Below are positions 12,146 to 25,407 of a DNA stretch of 64,000 nt, in pieces. Below the pieces are notes generated by a model. The model saw only the letters and a list, made by a program, of their open reading frames with translations, did not search any database and had not been told where the DNA came from. The translations under genes and the position numbers were made by a program. Position 1 is the stretch's first letter. Every line of letters starts with the position of its first letter. This DNA comes from Petrosia ficiformis (lineage: Eukaryota > Porifera > Demospongiae > Haplosclerida > Petrosiidae): positions 12,853,309 to 12,917,308 of the forward strand of contig OX345636.1 in the NCBI GenBank assembly GCA_947044365.1. The letters run 5' to 3'.

Positions 12146-15100
12146 GTCAATCTTCTCATTCATACTCAATCACTGATAAACTTGATTACACTCCTCCAGT
12201 TTGTATATCAACCATATCACAACCCAAACCTCAACAGCCATCCACTGATATATATAGAACACACATAGTCTCTGATCCAAACTACCAGAAGTCTTGTTAT
12301 CAACCACCTTATAAAAAACTGAAAACAGATAAACAAATATCAATCCCATCTTCCTCTATATTAACTCGAAAACATCCAATGACTCCCCTTCCTACTGAAG
12401 AAAGTGATCTTCAACCATATCTTCCAAAGAGACCTAAAACAGATCAGCAAACACAATTATTATCTACTACTACAAATATCTCTGCACTTCCACAGCATCA
12501 AGCAAAAAACACAATTCCTGACTCTATTGCTGGTTGTACTATGTATCCAGATCAACTCACAGAAAATGCGAATGAATGCTCTTCTGTTAAATCCACTAAT
12601 GTTCAACTGACTCTCCCACTTTCATCCACCAATATATATAGAACACACATTTCTGATCCTCATGAGATAAGATTATATAGAAAATACCAGAAAGCTCGTT
12701 ATCAAAGAACAGAATTTCCTACTTATTTCAAAGAACCTACTCCATCAATCAAAAAGTTTATAAATCTTGAACTTGTACACAAGAAAAGAGAAAATAAGGA
12801 AGAGAGAATTGAAGGAATGACAGATAAGCTTCATGGAAATGTAAAAAGATATGTACGAAAAAGAGGATCTTTAGATATTGAACAAATAGCTGAAGTGAAG
12901 GAGTGTGAAATACTTCCTCGTAACATACTTATTGAAGGAGATCCTGGTGTGGGTAAGACCACACTAGTGTGGGAACTCTGTAAAGGATGGGGAGAAGATC
13001 AACTACTACATCAATGGGATGTTGTAGTACTAATACAACTTCGTGAAAATAGGATGAGAAAAGCGAAGCGTATTGAAGATATTATTTATCATCCCAGATC
13101 TGATGTTCATAAAGCAGTTTGTGATCATATTGTGGAAACTAATGGAGAGAGATGGATGTTCATTTTTGATGGTTATGATGAACTATCAGTGCATCAGCAG
13201 ATAGAAACTTCAGTGTTTCAGCAACTTTTAACAGGGGATCTCCTACCAAGTGCTTCTCTTCTTGTCACTAGCCGTCCTTTAGCTACCAGAACACTTCCAA
13301 AACAGTTTAAATCTCATCTTCATGAACATATTGAAGTGGTTGGGTTTAGTGATAATGACATTTATAAATATATTAAGTGTAAATTTAGTGATAATCTGGA
13401 CATGTTGAAAGATTTCCAGTCCTACATATCATGTCATCCATTCATATATAAAGCCATGTATATTCCACTTCACTGTGCGTTAGTGACTGACTTGTACCGG
13501 ACATATTGGAGGAAAGGAAAGAAAGAGTTTGCACCAAAAACCATCACACAACTCTATACTTATTTTATTCACTCACTACTGGAACATTATCTTGATGATC
13601 ATCCTGTGTATGGACCACAAGAACTCTGTATTGAAGAACTAACAGACTTACCTCTCGATGTGTATCATGATCTGATGAAACTTGCTGAGCTAGCAGCCAA
13701 TGGTATTGAATTACAACAGTATGTGTTTGATAATCTTACATATAGCACACTGGGTCTTATGCAGAGGGTAAGTGAGGGTGAGTCTCGTAAATATAAGTCA
13801 GTTTCATACAGTTTTCTTCACTTAACACTTCAAGAGTATCTTGCTGCTCTCTACTGGTCTAAACTTTCATCTGAGAAAGTATGTCATCTTTTTACAGAAT
13901 CAGGTATATTACCAGTTGAAAAATACATTCATGGAAATTTTTGGGCTGAACAAAAATTATATAGACCTGATGTTTCTGATATTCACTGGCCAGTGTTACA
14001 CTTTTATGGAGGTTTAGTAGGAATTGTAGGAACACCACTTGAAACTATTCTTGTTGGCACACTACTGTCCAGATCTAATATATTTAATGTTCTTTATTTA
14101 CTATTTGAATCACAAAATCCAGAATATATTTCATCAATGTTAAAAGAGAACCAGTATGATGTTGTCATTCGATCCAATCTTCAAGGTTACATCACTGGAT
14201 ATTGTATATCTCATTGTTCCTCCACAGTAAAGTGGAAGATTGATATTGCTGTTGATGTAATACCATCAATGATCAGTGGTACATCTAGTAATATGCATGG
14301 GGGAATGATCAGTTCTTTACATATTAGAAATGTTACTGACTATTCTAAATGTTTTCAGATGCTACTTCAACTTGAACACTACACAAGCATACTTTCTTAC
14401 CTTTTTCTTGATTCATCTTATGAAAATGCTATCTGTTGTGATGAGCTTTCACAATTATATAGATATTATCCTAAACTACAAACATTTGAACTTCAGGGCT
14501 CTCCTTTATTTCAGGTCTTTTCGAAACAAAGTGCAAGACCTAATTGTACATCATTTTTTTCTTCACTTCCTGTGATGACATGTTTAGAAAAATTAGATCT
14601 TAAAGGTATTACTATAGATGATTCTAATCTTATAGTGAGTAATGCACTAAAACAAACAACAACATTAAATTCACTGAGCTTGATACGCTGTGATTTGATA
14701 AACCTATCAGCAGAAGGACTATCACAAAATAATTCATTTGTTTTGAATAAGATCATGAACATTACAAATGCATTATTTGAAGGGATACAACATAATAAGA
14801 GTCTAAAACAATTATCACTTAGCAGGATTCAATTGGATAAGCAAAAGGCTACTGTACTAAAGGATGCACTACTACAAAATACAACTTTGAGAAAATTGAC
14901 TATTGAGTATTGCATTGAATGTGTAGAAGTAGCTGAAGTAGTAGCTGAAGGGTTACAAAACAGTGCAGGTGTTAGAGAATTGAGATTGCAGAATATTGAA
15001 GAGGATGACGTAATCAGAATACTTATACAAGGACTACGAAATAATTCTATGATAACTTCCTTGTTTTTGACCTATTTGAACATCCATAGTGAAGGGTCTA

Positions 15101-18100
15101 AGGCACTGAAACAAGTACTACTTGAGAACAAAACTTTGAGAGTAATGGTACTTGACAATTGTATTAAGTCTATAGAAATAGCTGAAGTAGTAGCAGAAGG
15201 GTTACAAAACAGTGCAGGTGTTAGAGAATTGACATTGCAGAATATTGAAGAGGATGTTGTAATTGGAACACTTATACAAGGACTACGAAATAATTCTATG
15301 ATAACTTCCTTGTGTTTGGCCAATTTCAACCTCCATAGTGAAGGGTCTAAGGCACTAAAACAAGTACTACTTGAGAACAAAACTTTGAGAGCAATTGAAC
15401 TTGACTATTGTATTAAGTGTATGGAAATAGCTAAAGTAGTAGTTGAAGGGTTACAAAACAGTGCAGGTGTTAGAAAATTGATGTTAGGGAATATTGAAGG
15501 GGATGATGTAATCAGAACACTTATACAAGGACTACGAAATAATTCTATAATAACTTTCTTGTTTTTGCGCAATTTCAACCTCCATAGTGAAGGGTCTAAG
15601 GCACTAAAACAAGTACTACTTGAGAACAAAACTTTGAGAGTAATGGTACTTGACAATTGTATTAAGTCTATAGAAATAGCTGAAGTAGTAGCAGAAGGGT
15701 TACAAAACAGTGCAGGTGTTAGAGAATTGACATTGCAAAATATTGAAGAGGATGACGTAATCAGAACACTTATACAAGGACTACGAAATAATTCTATGAT
15801 AACTTCCTTGTTTTTGGCCAATTTCAACCTCCATTGTGAAGGGTCTAAGGCACTGAAACAAGTACTACTTGAGAACAAAACTTTGAGAGTAATGGTACTT
15901 CACAATTGTATTAAGTCTATAGAAATAGCTGAAGTAGTAGCAGAAGGGTTACAAAACAGTGCAGGTGTTACACAATTGGAATTGCAGAATATTGAAGGGG
16001 ACGATGTAATCAGAACACTTATACAAGGACTACGAAATAATTCTATGATAACTGCCTTGTTTTTGGCCAATTTCAACCTCCATAGTGAAGGGTCTAAGGC
16101 ACTGAAACAAGTACTACTTGAGAACAAAACTTTGAGAGTAATGGTACTTGACAATTGTATTAAGTCTATAGAAATAGCTGAAGTAGTAGCAGAAGGGTTA
16201 CAAAACAGTGCAGGTGTTACACAATTGCAATTGCAGAATATTGAAGGGGACGATGTAATCAGAACACTTATACAAGGACTACGAAATAATTCTATAATAA
16301 CTTTCTTGGTTTTGCGCAATTTCAACCTCCATAGTGAAGGGTCTAAGGCACTAAAACAAGTACTACTTGAGAACAAAACTTTGAGAGTAATGGTACTTGA
16401 CAATTGTATTAAGTCTATAGAAATAGCTGAAGTAGTAGCAGAAGGGTTACAAAACAGTGCAGGTGTTAGAGAATTGACATTGCAAAATATTGAAGAGGAT
16501 GACGTAATCAGAACACTTATACAAGGACTACGAAATAATTCTATAATAACTTTCTTGGTTTTGCGCAATTTCAACCTCCATAGTGAAGGGTCTAAGGCAC
16601 TAAAACAAGTACTACTTGAGAACAAAACTTTGAGAGTAATGTTACTTGACAATTGTATTAAGTCTATAGAAATAGCTGAAGTAGTAGCTGAAGGGTTACA
16701 AAACAGTGCAGGTGTTACAGTATTGCAATTATGTAATATTGAAGAGGATGACGTAATCAGAACACTTATACAAGGACTACGAAATAATTCTATAATAACT
16801 TTCTTGGTTTTGCGCAATTTCAACCTCCATAGTGAAGGGTCTAAGGCACTAAAACAAGTACTACTTGAGAACAAAACTTTGAGAGTAATGGTACTTGACA
16901 ATTGTATTAAGTCTATAGAAATAGCTGAAGTAGTAGCAGAAGGGTTACAAAACAGTGCAGGTGTTAGAGAATTGACATTGCAAAATATTGAAGAGGATGA
17001 CGTAATCAGAACACTTATACAAGGACTACGAAATAATTCTATAATAACTTTCTTGGTTTTGCGCAATTTCAACCTCCATAGTGAAGGGTCTAAGGCACTA
17101 AAACAAGTACTACTTGAGAACAAAACTTTGAGAGTAATGGTACTTGACAATTGTATTAAGTCTATAGAAATAGCTGAAGTAGTAGCAGAAGGGTTACAAA
17201 ACAGTGCAGGTGTTAGAGAATTGAGATTGCAGAATATTGAAGAGGATGACGTAATCAGAATACTTATACAAGGACTACGAAATAATTCTATGATAACTTC
17301 CTTGTTTTTGACCAATTTGAACATCCATAGTGAAGGGTCTAAGGCACTGAAACAAGTACTACTTGAGAACAAAACTTTGAGAGTAATGGTACTTGACAAT
17401 TGTATTAAGTCTATAGAAATAGCTGAAGTAGTAGCAGAAGGGTTACAAAACAGTGCAGGTGTTAGAGAATTGAGATTGCAGAATATTGAAGAGGATGACG
17501 TAATCAGAATACTTATACAAGGACTACGAAATAATTCTATAATAACTGCCTTGTTTTTGCACAATTTCAACCTCCATAGTGAAGGGTCTAAGGCACTAAA
17601 ACAAGTACTACTTGAGAACAAAACTTTGAGAGTAATGGTACTTGACAATTGTATTAAGTCTATAGAAATAGCTGAAGTAGTAGCAGAAGGGTTACAAAAC
17701 AGTGCAGGTGTTACAGTATTGCAATTATGTAATATTGAAGCGGATGATGTAATCAGAACACTTATACAAGCACTACGAAATAATTTTATGATAACTTCCG
17801 GCCATTTCAACCTCCATAGTGAAGAGTCTAAGGCACTAAATCAAATGCTACTGCAGAAGACAACTGTGAGTGTAATGGTACTTAACAATTGTATTAGGTC
17901 TATGGAAATAGCTGAAGTAGTAGCTGAAGGGTTACAAAACAGTGCAGGTGTTACACAATTGCATTTGAAGAATATTGAAGGTGATGATGTAATTGGAACA
18001 CTAATGCAAGGACTACGAAATAATTCTATGATAACTGCCTTGTTTTTGGCCAATTTCAACCTCCATAGTGAAGGGTCTAAGGCACTGAAACAAGTACTAC

Positions 18101-19137
18101 TTGAGAACAAAACTTTGAGAGTAATGGTACTTGACAATTGTATTAAGTCTATAGAAATAGCTGAAGTAGTAGCAGAAGGGTTACAAAACAGTGCAGGTGT
18201 TAGAGAATTGATGTTAGGGAATATTGAAGAGGATGATGTAATCAGAACACTTATACAAGGACTACGAAATAATTCTATGATAACTTCCTTGTGTTTGACC
18301 AATTTGAACATCCATAGTGAAGGGTCTAAGGCACTGAAACAAGTACTACTTGAGAACAAAACTTTGAGAGTAATGGTACTTGACAATTGTATTAAGTCTA
18401 TAGAAATAGCTGAAGTAGTAGCAGAAGGGTTACAAAACAGTGCAGGTGTTACACAATTGGAATTGCAGAATATTGAAGAGGATGACGTAATCAGAACACT
18501 TATACAAGGACTACGAAATAATTCTATGATAACTTCCTTGTGTTTGACCAATTTGAACATCTATCTTGAAGGGTCTAAGGCAATAAAACAAGTACTACTT
18601 CAGAACAAAACATTGACAGTAATAGCATTTGACAATTGTATTAAGTCTATGAAAATAGCTGAAGTAGTAGCTGAAGGGTTACAAAACAGTACAAGTGTTA
18701 CACAATTGCGATTAAACAATATTAAAGGGGATGATATATTGGCAACTGTTATAAAACGACTATCATATAATTCATTAGAATCTTTGATACTAACTGATAA
18801 TAATATGAGTATCAAAGATTATCGCATGTTGATTGATCTTCTCAAACTGAACCAGACACTGAAAGATTTAACTATATGTGACTATGTTGATCTCTGTATA
18901 GCAGAATACCTTGCTGATTCACTTGTTAATACCAATTTAGAAGAGATAAGATTATTCGACAAGATAGGTACATTGGGACATGATGGTGCTAAAGTATTAG
19001 CTGATGCTGTAGTAAACAGTACTGTTAATAGAACTACACTAATACTCTCTGACAGATATCAACAAGACCTGTCAATATATCCTGTAGACAGAGTGAAGTA
19101 CAAAAATATTTATGAATGTAAGTTGTATGATTGCTGA
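12146..19137 (+). CDS. NLR gene 1, NACHT-LRR terminal exon
   Basis: This single 6992-nt exon starts after AATTTTAG. The first two bases complete a Cys codon from the DEATH exon, and 77 open codons precede the internal ATG at 12379. Order of domains: a Ser/Pro/Lys linker with repeated K-x-x-K-T-D-x-Q motifs; NACHT NTPase with Walker A GDPGVGKTT (12937-12963) and Walker B MFIFDGYDEL (13156-13185); a helical NACHT-associated region to about 14500; and an LRR domain from about 14590 to the stop. The LRRs are a near-perfect tandem array (own entry) followed by diverged repeats and an acidic end. Spliced from 2663, the product would be about 2425 residues, very long for an NLR because of the repeats. 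It is predicted to be a cytosolic, nucleotide-switched innate receptor whose LRRs sense ligand and whose DEATH domain signals. The stop follows immediately after a GTAAGT at 19119, so a further exon is possible. Confidence 0.9.
14842..18815 (+). repeat. LRR array: 249-bp unit, about 16 tandem copies
   Basis: The codon-perfect period is 249 bp (83 residues, three LRRs of 28, 28 and 27). The landmark GAAGGGTCTAAGGCA recurs at 15091, 15340, 15589, 15838, 16087, 16336, 16585, 16834, 17083, 17332, 17581, 17821, 18070, 18319 and 18568. A diverged first unit begins near 14842. One unit (17581 to 17821) is 9 nt short, so it lost three residues. Central units are almost identical in DNA while first and last units differ more, the signature of recent unequal crossing-over or gene conversion. 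Most substitutions between units fall in the short strand positions after LQNI, NAGV and ITSL, i.e. the exposed beta-strand face. Confidence 0.95.
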
Positions 19138-19185
19138 TCTGCTTACAATATATATTATATGTATCAGTGGTGTAGGAAGCACTTA

Positions 19186-19517
19186 CAGTGCATCCTTGGT
19201 TGTCCGAACGTTTATGGTATACTTAAAAGTGAATTTGTTCAGGTAAGTGAAATGAATTGTAAATTCAATCTTGATTGTACGATAATCATTACAGTTACTG
19301 TGATGATGAACAAAATGAAGTAATACTTATCTGTTAAGTACCTGTAGCTATAAGTTTGCAATAGTCAAAACTTTCCTCTTTCTTTTCAGTGCTGTGCATG
19401 GTTCTAACAGCTGGAACGATACCATTTCGTAGTTTCACTTTCACCACATGGCTTATGGGCTTTGCTTTTGAAATTTACGTTCAGATGATCGAGATTCAGA
19501 TAACCGAGGATGCACTG
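19186..19517. mobile_element. pogo/Tigger-type MITE
   Basis: The left end CAGTGCATCCTTGGTTGTCC and the right end GATAACCGAGGATGCACTG are inverted, and the element is flanked by TA on both sides (19184-19185, 19518-19519). TA duplication and CAGTG termini with a GGTTATCCGAA-like interior fit the pogo/Tigger branch of Tc1/mariner. At 332 bp it is nonautonomous. It lies 48 bp after the gene 1 stop. Confidence 0.8.
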
Positions 19518-22500
19518 TAAAACATCACAAACCCCTGCCCAATAATACACCTACTAGGTAGGCTTCAGTGGTCATGGTAGAAGTAATTACCATCTGAATA
19601 TTATGACTGCCCTTCAAGGTGTAGAGGGTAGCTATCATGCAGTGGTGTAGACAGAGTATGGTAAGCATGGTATGGAGGGTGCAAGGGAAAATTGTGCTGC
19701 CTAATTAGTTATTCATAGAGGATGTGGTGAATTATTACGAGTTTGGATTCAGCTATTACATAGTGATGATTATGATATATGCATAGTGATAACAATTACG
19801 GTTAACTAAAAATAATATGAATGCAATTAACCCTCTTATTACACTTTCGCTAGACTAATTTTGTGATTAGCCAACCTTCATCAACAACATTCTCCCAAGA
19901 TGTTCCTTCCTTGTTGAACATCTACATGTAGTATAATTATATCATTTTAAGCTGATAATGAAATGTCATACAAATACAAGCAGGAATGACCATCAACGAA
20001 TGGAAAAAATATATAATGAGTGTCACATAATTGTAATTATAATCATGTGGTTGATTCTTGGTTTCTTCATAACAGAGGTGTAGAAAGCACCTTGCAAATG
20101 TAGAGGCCACAGCAGCATTGATACATCTATAGTGGGTGAGTCAGTGGAGGTAGTAGAACTAATTACAACTCTAAGATTACGATTGGCATAGAGGTCATGC
20201 CCTACTTTGTCTCTACTGCACTGCATAATGATCAGTCATAATTAATATAATCCAATAGTCAATATGATCTTGTGAAGACACATTAGTATAAAGTAATCAA
20301 CATGAAGTGAGAGCTTCATCATGATACACAATAATGAAATGTTGTGATAAATTTCAGTCATAATTGTATTTCCTGTATCATTTAATTTTGTCTTTATAAT
20401 ATTCTAGTTCACAGATTATATGTCTGGTCATAACTAGTGTTTCAATCAGATCTATATAGACAGTGCATAAATATTTCTTTAAGGTGAGGTAATAGTCATA
20501 TATACAGTAGTGGGACAAGTAATCTTCATTAATTTGATGAAATTATTTTTAATTTGTGAATAATTATTAACCTGTATTTTTAATTACCTTTTACTTAACA
20601 CTTCAACTCATGATATATGTTTTAGAATAATGTATTGTGTACATATAAATATTATTACATGTTTATTGGATCATTTGTCTCTACAGCTTCTGAATTTTAT
20701 TATCTACCTACTCAATTGATATTTTCAAGTACAAATGAATTTATCTATAATCTATAAGGTATGTACATAATTATAATAATATGTATAAATTATTCCAATA
20801 TAAGCAGTGTACTGTGTTATCTTGTTTGGGAGATTGATATTATTTATATCCAACATTGCCAACAAAATCTCATGAATATCATTATGTGGTTCATTTAGGG
20901 TAGGGTTAGGGTTCAATCAGTATCATAGTCTTTGATGGCAATCTTGGACATCACTCGGATGCTTGTTATAAGTATTCAATTTGAGATGACCAGTAGCTTG
21001 TATTCTGGATGAAATGTACAGTGATACATGCTATTATTAATACAATTGACATGTAATTCAACATAATTGTTTTGATAAGGTCATTCATACATATTTTTAT
21101 TTTAGCATATTACATCTGTAGTATCACTTGCATTGATGTATATAAGGTACATGTCATACTTTGTTATGTACATACATGAATGGTAGACTTGTATATAATG
21201 ATTGTTTGATATACCTAGTACCAGTGTATTATAATTATGTACATAATAAGTTAATAATAATAATTATTAATTTATTATATAGATGAATGTACAAGTTAAA
21301 AACTACTACTCAATTAACAAGACCAAATGAAAATGGACGCCACATATATTATGTGTATTTCAACTTGTATTTGATGTGCCCACTTAATCATAATTTTTAA
21401 AATAGCTATAATAATTATTATAATTATGTTAAAGAATAAGACTTTGGTTGCAAACTTATTATCAGCGAGGCAGTTCAAAAATACAATTCTCACTCTTGTA
21501 ACTATCACTTGTAAGTAGGAAGAAGATATAGTGTGATGAAAAGAGGAGGCCAACAAGAAGAAAAAGAAAGATTATAATATCACATAATGTCATTGAAGTA
21601 TTAACTTTAAATTTTACAGTTTAACTTGCTACTAATAATTATGATAATGCAAAAAGGGTTAATAAATGTATGCACACAGATGTAGAAGATGCAAGCGGAT
21701 GATCATGAGATCTAGAAATGAGTTCAACGAATTCTTATCATCACTGAGGGTTCTTTGCTTCTGGTTGTTGCGCTATCTGAGATGATGCATGTATTCATCT
21801 AGTAGAATGTCTTGAGGATCTGTACAGTATTTGAATACATATATATATATATAGTTTTGCACAATGAGGCATCTCACTGCAATGAATCAGGCACAGATGA
21901 GGGAGTGAATCGTAGGACTGAACAACTTTTCAGTCTATCAAAATGCACCACATGTCGTCTCCTTGGTTGTTGAACATCTTGGATCCTGTATACTACATCA
22001 CTCAAGATCTTTACTATTACAAACTTTCCAGGCAAGCTTAAGGACAATGGAATTCATGGGAATGTCCTCATGGCACCACAATGGAATGAAGCCAGACTTT
22101 GTTTCCAAACTTGAGAGGACTACCACTTTTATTTTTATCATACAGTTCTTTTTTGACTTAATAACATAGAGTAATTTCCTGCTTCAGAGCTATACACTTT
22201 GAACAACTTCTACACCAATCTCCTACACCAATTTTCTATACCAATCTTCTATACACCAAACTTCTACGTCTCATCTTTGACCTGCCCAATAAAAACGTTT
22301 TAGGACTTTGTCCAGTGTTTGCCAAAAATACAATTATTCTCACTCTTGTAACTATCACTAGTAAGGAGGAAGAAGAGGTGCCCTGCTGTAGCTGAATTAT
22401 GTAGCTGAGTTAATACAATAAAAACCATTTTCATAGGAAGTATATACTATCTGGAGTTCAGGATTGCTTGCTCTACCTCTAACATCTTCCTGTACAGTTT

Positions 22501-22789
22501 ACGCACATTTGTTCTGTAGCGTATAACAATAGACAAGCTGAAAGCACATCAGTGAAAGGTTCTTGATATTAAAGGAATGAATGATCAATTGGATTTAGAC
22601 TAACTCACTTCTAAAAACCTTTTCCAGAGAATTCAGTCGAAAACTCCAAACACTCTGGTGCCAATGCCAAATTGGACAAGACTGGCATTATTAATAGTAG
22701 TTTCTCATTCCAACATGTTCTATATACCACACTGGTTACAGTGGTCAATACGAGAAAGAGAGTTGTTGTTCACCTGGTCTAGATCTGTG
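19518..22789. other. Noncoding stretch downstream of NLR gene 1
   Basis: No protein family was recognised. A candidate terminal exon lies at 20687-20757 (own entry). A direct repeat with the core TCTCACTCTTGTAACTATCAC occurs near 21487-21540 and 22338-22380. A short TTAGGG-like string (20897-20915) is too short to be telomeric. Confidence 0.5.
20687..20757 (+). other. Candidate terminal exon of NLR gene 1 (speculative)
   Basis: If the GTAAGT at 19119 is used as a donor, the leftover T is phase 1. The acceptor TCTCTACAG at 20678-20686 offers a phase-compatible exon encoding SSEFYYLPTQLIFSSTNEF and a TAA at 20755-20757. This would replace the short KLYDC tail. There is no counterpart recognised after gene 2, so this remains a guess. 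Confidence 0.2.
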
Positions 22790-23600
22790 CTCAATTGAAG
22801 TGAACTCTGCAAGGTGCTCTATCCATTTGTGCATTATGAGCAGTTCTTATTTTGAAATCTTTCCCCAGCAAATAATTCCAGAAGTGATGGTGAGTGACAA
22901 TGGTCCTCAATACAACTCACAGGAAATGAAAGATTTTGCCTCTTAATTCATATGAATTTCTACAAGTAACAAGCCCCATTACCCCAAAGCAATGGTTTTG
23001 CAGAGAGAACACTGCAATACAATAATAGTTTAGAATCCACTACATCTCGCTTTGATGGTCTTTACAGAGAGAACATGTACAGTGAAAACAATGAAGGACC
23101 TGCTAAAGAAATCCGATGATCCTACCTAGTTCTATTGAGCTATATAGCAACTTCATTTCCGTTGTGTAATCGTAGTCCTTCAGAACTCCTGATGGGGAGA
23201 CAGATATGGAATAATGTGCCACATGTAGATAATCACGTAGTTCCAATGTGGTCATATCTAAAAGATTTTCAAAGGAAACATGCAACAGGACAATTACAGT
23301 AAGAGACATCATGCTATACCCCCTGATCCCAATACCGGATCACACAAAAGTGGGGGTAACAACAGGCTAGGAGATCACATACCTCCTGGAAATGTTCTCT
23401 CCAGACACAGTGCTCCACACTCCTATGTAGTAGAAATCCAAACTGGAGAAGTACATCATAACAGACAACACTTAACTGATGTTTCAGAACCCTATGACTC
23501 TCTTCCTTTGAACTCCCAAGAAACAGATGATGATCCCAACAAACTAGAATCGGGAATACATAGCCACAGTTCTATTCCTAAACCCAATCGAAGACAGCAG
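22790..23600 (+). pseudogene. Ty3/gypsy integrase relic
   Basis: Broken frames on the plus strand retain integrase core landmarks: VMVSDNGPQYNSQEM near 22890-22930; a YPKSNGFAERT-like stretch near 22975-23005; a CNRSPSELLMGRQ region at 23160-23210; and a pol C-terminal tail (HSYVVEIQTGEVHHNRQH) at 23420-23480. The first catalytic Asp is not discernible. Multiple stops and frameshifts show it is dead. No LTRs were found nearby. Confidence 0.7.
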
Positions 23601-24589
23601 TTCTTATGCTCCAACCAGATATACTTTGATTATTGTTATGCTTTATTGTTGATATTAATTAATTAATCTACATGTTTCTTTTATGTTCTAGAACTTTCCA
23701 TTCAAATATCTTGCACTTATATATTTGTTAGTTCAAGGCAACTCAAAAAAAAACAAAGAGTCTAGTGTAGTGAGCATTCAAATTCATATGCAGGCATCTT
23801 CAGCATAGCCCAGAAATCATAATAGAAACTAATGTCAAGCATGACAATAAACAAGTAGCTATACTATTAAGTAGTGTCTTTCGACACCAACTTCCCATGC
23901 CAATAGACAGACAGACACACACACAAAGACACATGATTACCATACTCTTCTGACTACGCTTTGCAGCGAGGGTAGTAATAGTCGCAAAATGGCTATATAT
24001 TACCACTGACTTTGGAACTGGATGTGTAAGATTTATGACTACCATAATTTTCTTGTGTAGCACTGTCAACGTGGATGTTTGTGTATGCGTTTCTATTTTG
24101 TAGTCATTGATGTAACATGTCTTATATATATATATAGTCTTGTGGACAAAACACCATGCAATGGATTATAGTCTTGTTCCCAAAAGTATTTCTTGCATCT
24201 CCATCTCCCTGATTAAAGAATCCGGAATAAATAAGAAGACAATATATTGAGAAAAAAATATCCCACTTTAAACTCAACAACTTACTTGTTAAAGATTCTT
24301 GCATAATATTTATACTGTTTCTCTGCTATATACACTTATTAGCAGTTTTACATCCTTCCTGCTGGTCTTTTTTTATGCACCATGCACATGAGCCCCTGGC
24401 CCAATTATAGGCCATAAAAACTATAAATTCTTTTAAAGAGGAGCACTTCAACAGGTTATATAATGCGATGACCTGTAATGTGTAAGGAGGACCAAGGAGG
24501 TTTTATCAAACGACATATTTCCACAGCGAATTGAAGGTTTATTACTGTGACAAAATTAATTTTACTATGCCTTCTTTGTACTAAACATT
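23601..24589. other. Noncoding stretch
   Basis: No gene was seen. Minus-strand ORFs at 23800-24069 and 24122-24304 lack any family resemblance. Confidence 0.5.
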
Positions 24590-24659
24590 ATAATTATATA
24601 GCTATATATATATATATAATTATATATATATATATATATAATTTATATATATATATAAT

Positions 24660-24726
<67 letters not shown>
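24590..24726. repeat. (TA)n microsatellite
   Basis: This is a long TA run with AATTATA interruptions. It produces spurious Ile/Tyr ORFs in every frame. Confidence 0.95.
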
Positions 24727-24727
<1 letters not shown>

Positions 24728-24853
24728 TATTGCTGTTCTTGCAGCCTAAAACTAAGAAGAATTAAATTGCTCATTATAGTAGCTAGCACGAACTGCTTAC
24801 ATCAACAGTAGACTGACTTCATCAATAGCATGATGTATTATTACCTCGTTGGG

Positions 24854-25398
24854 TAGTCTCGTCCCCAGCCGCCCACGCCCTTAACGAGCGAGAGGGCGTC
24901 TGGCACACTAAGTCAACTTTCAAGGAAGTATGGCAGGAAATTGATGGCAAATTAATTATACGTGTGACGTACATAAACGCAATACTATGCAGATGTTAGT
25001 TCGGCTATAATGCAGTCTTTCCAGCACCTTGGGTACCTACCTACTGAAGATCAGTTTACTAAGTACTAAACAACACTAACCTGGACACAAGCTCTTGCAT
25101 AGCTTCCTGTAGCATGGCTTAGAAACATGGCATGTACCAAGGCTACGGGGATCAGGTACACAAACAAACTCTCTTAAGAAATTCATTCCATTTTCACTAC
25201 TTCCCAGATTTCTCCATTCCTTAGCACTCTACGATCACAAATTAAACGCCATGTTAAAGTCAACATCACACATCACGTCACAGAATACTGTGATTTGATT
25301 GGAGAGACAGATTTTGTTCTCTAGTTCTAAGAAAGTTGACTTAGTGTGCCAGACGCCCTCTCGCTCGTTAAGGGCGTGGGCAGCTGGGGACGAGACTA
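24854..25398. mobile_element. Mutator-like MITE, long TIR and 9-bp TSD
   Basis: The ends TAGTCTCGTCCCCAG and CTGGGGACGAGACTA continue inward as an inverted repeat of about 69 bp with one mismatch. It is flanked by the perfect 9-bp duplication CTCGTTGGG (24845-24853 and 25399-25407). Long GC-rich TIRs and a 9-bp TSD point to a MULE-derived, nonautonomous element of 545 bp. The near-identity of the arms implies a young insertion. Confidence 0.9.
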
Positions 25399-25407
25399 CT
25401 CGTTGGG

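Noticed and set aside
14511..18815. Long minus-strand ORFs (up to 636 codons) across the LRR array
   Set aside because: They are the reverse reading of the LRR repeats. The unit length is a multiple of three, so one open antisense frame is copied in every unit.
20897..20915. Interstitial telomere-like TTAGGG string
   Set aside because: There are only two to three imperfect copies, too few to mean anything.
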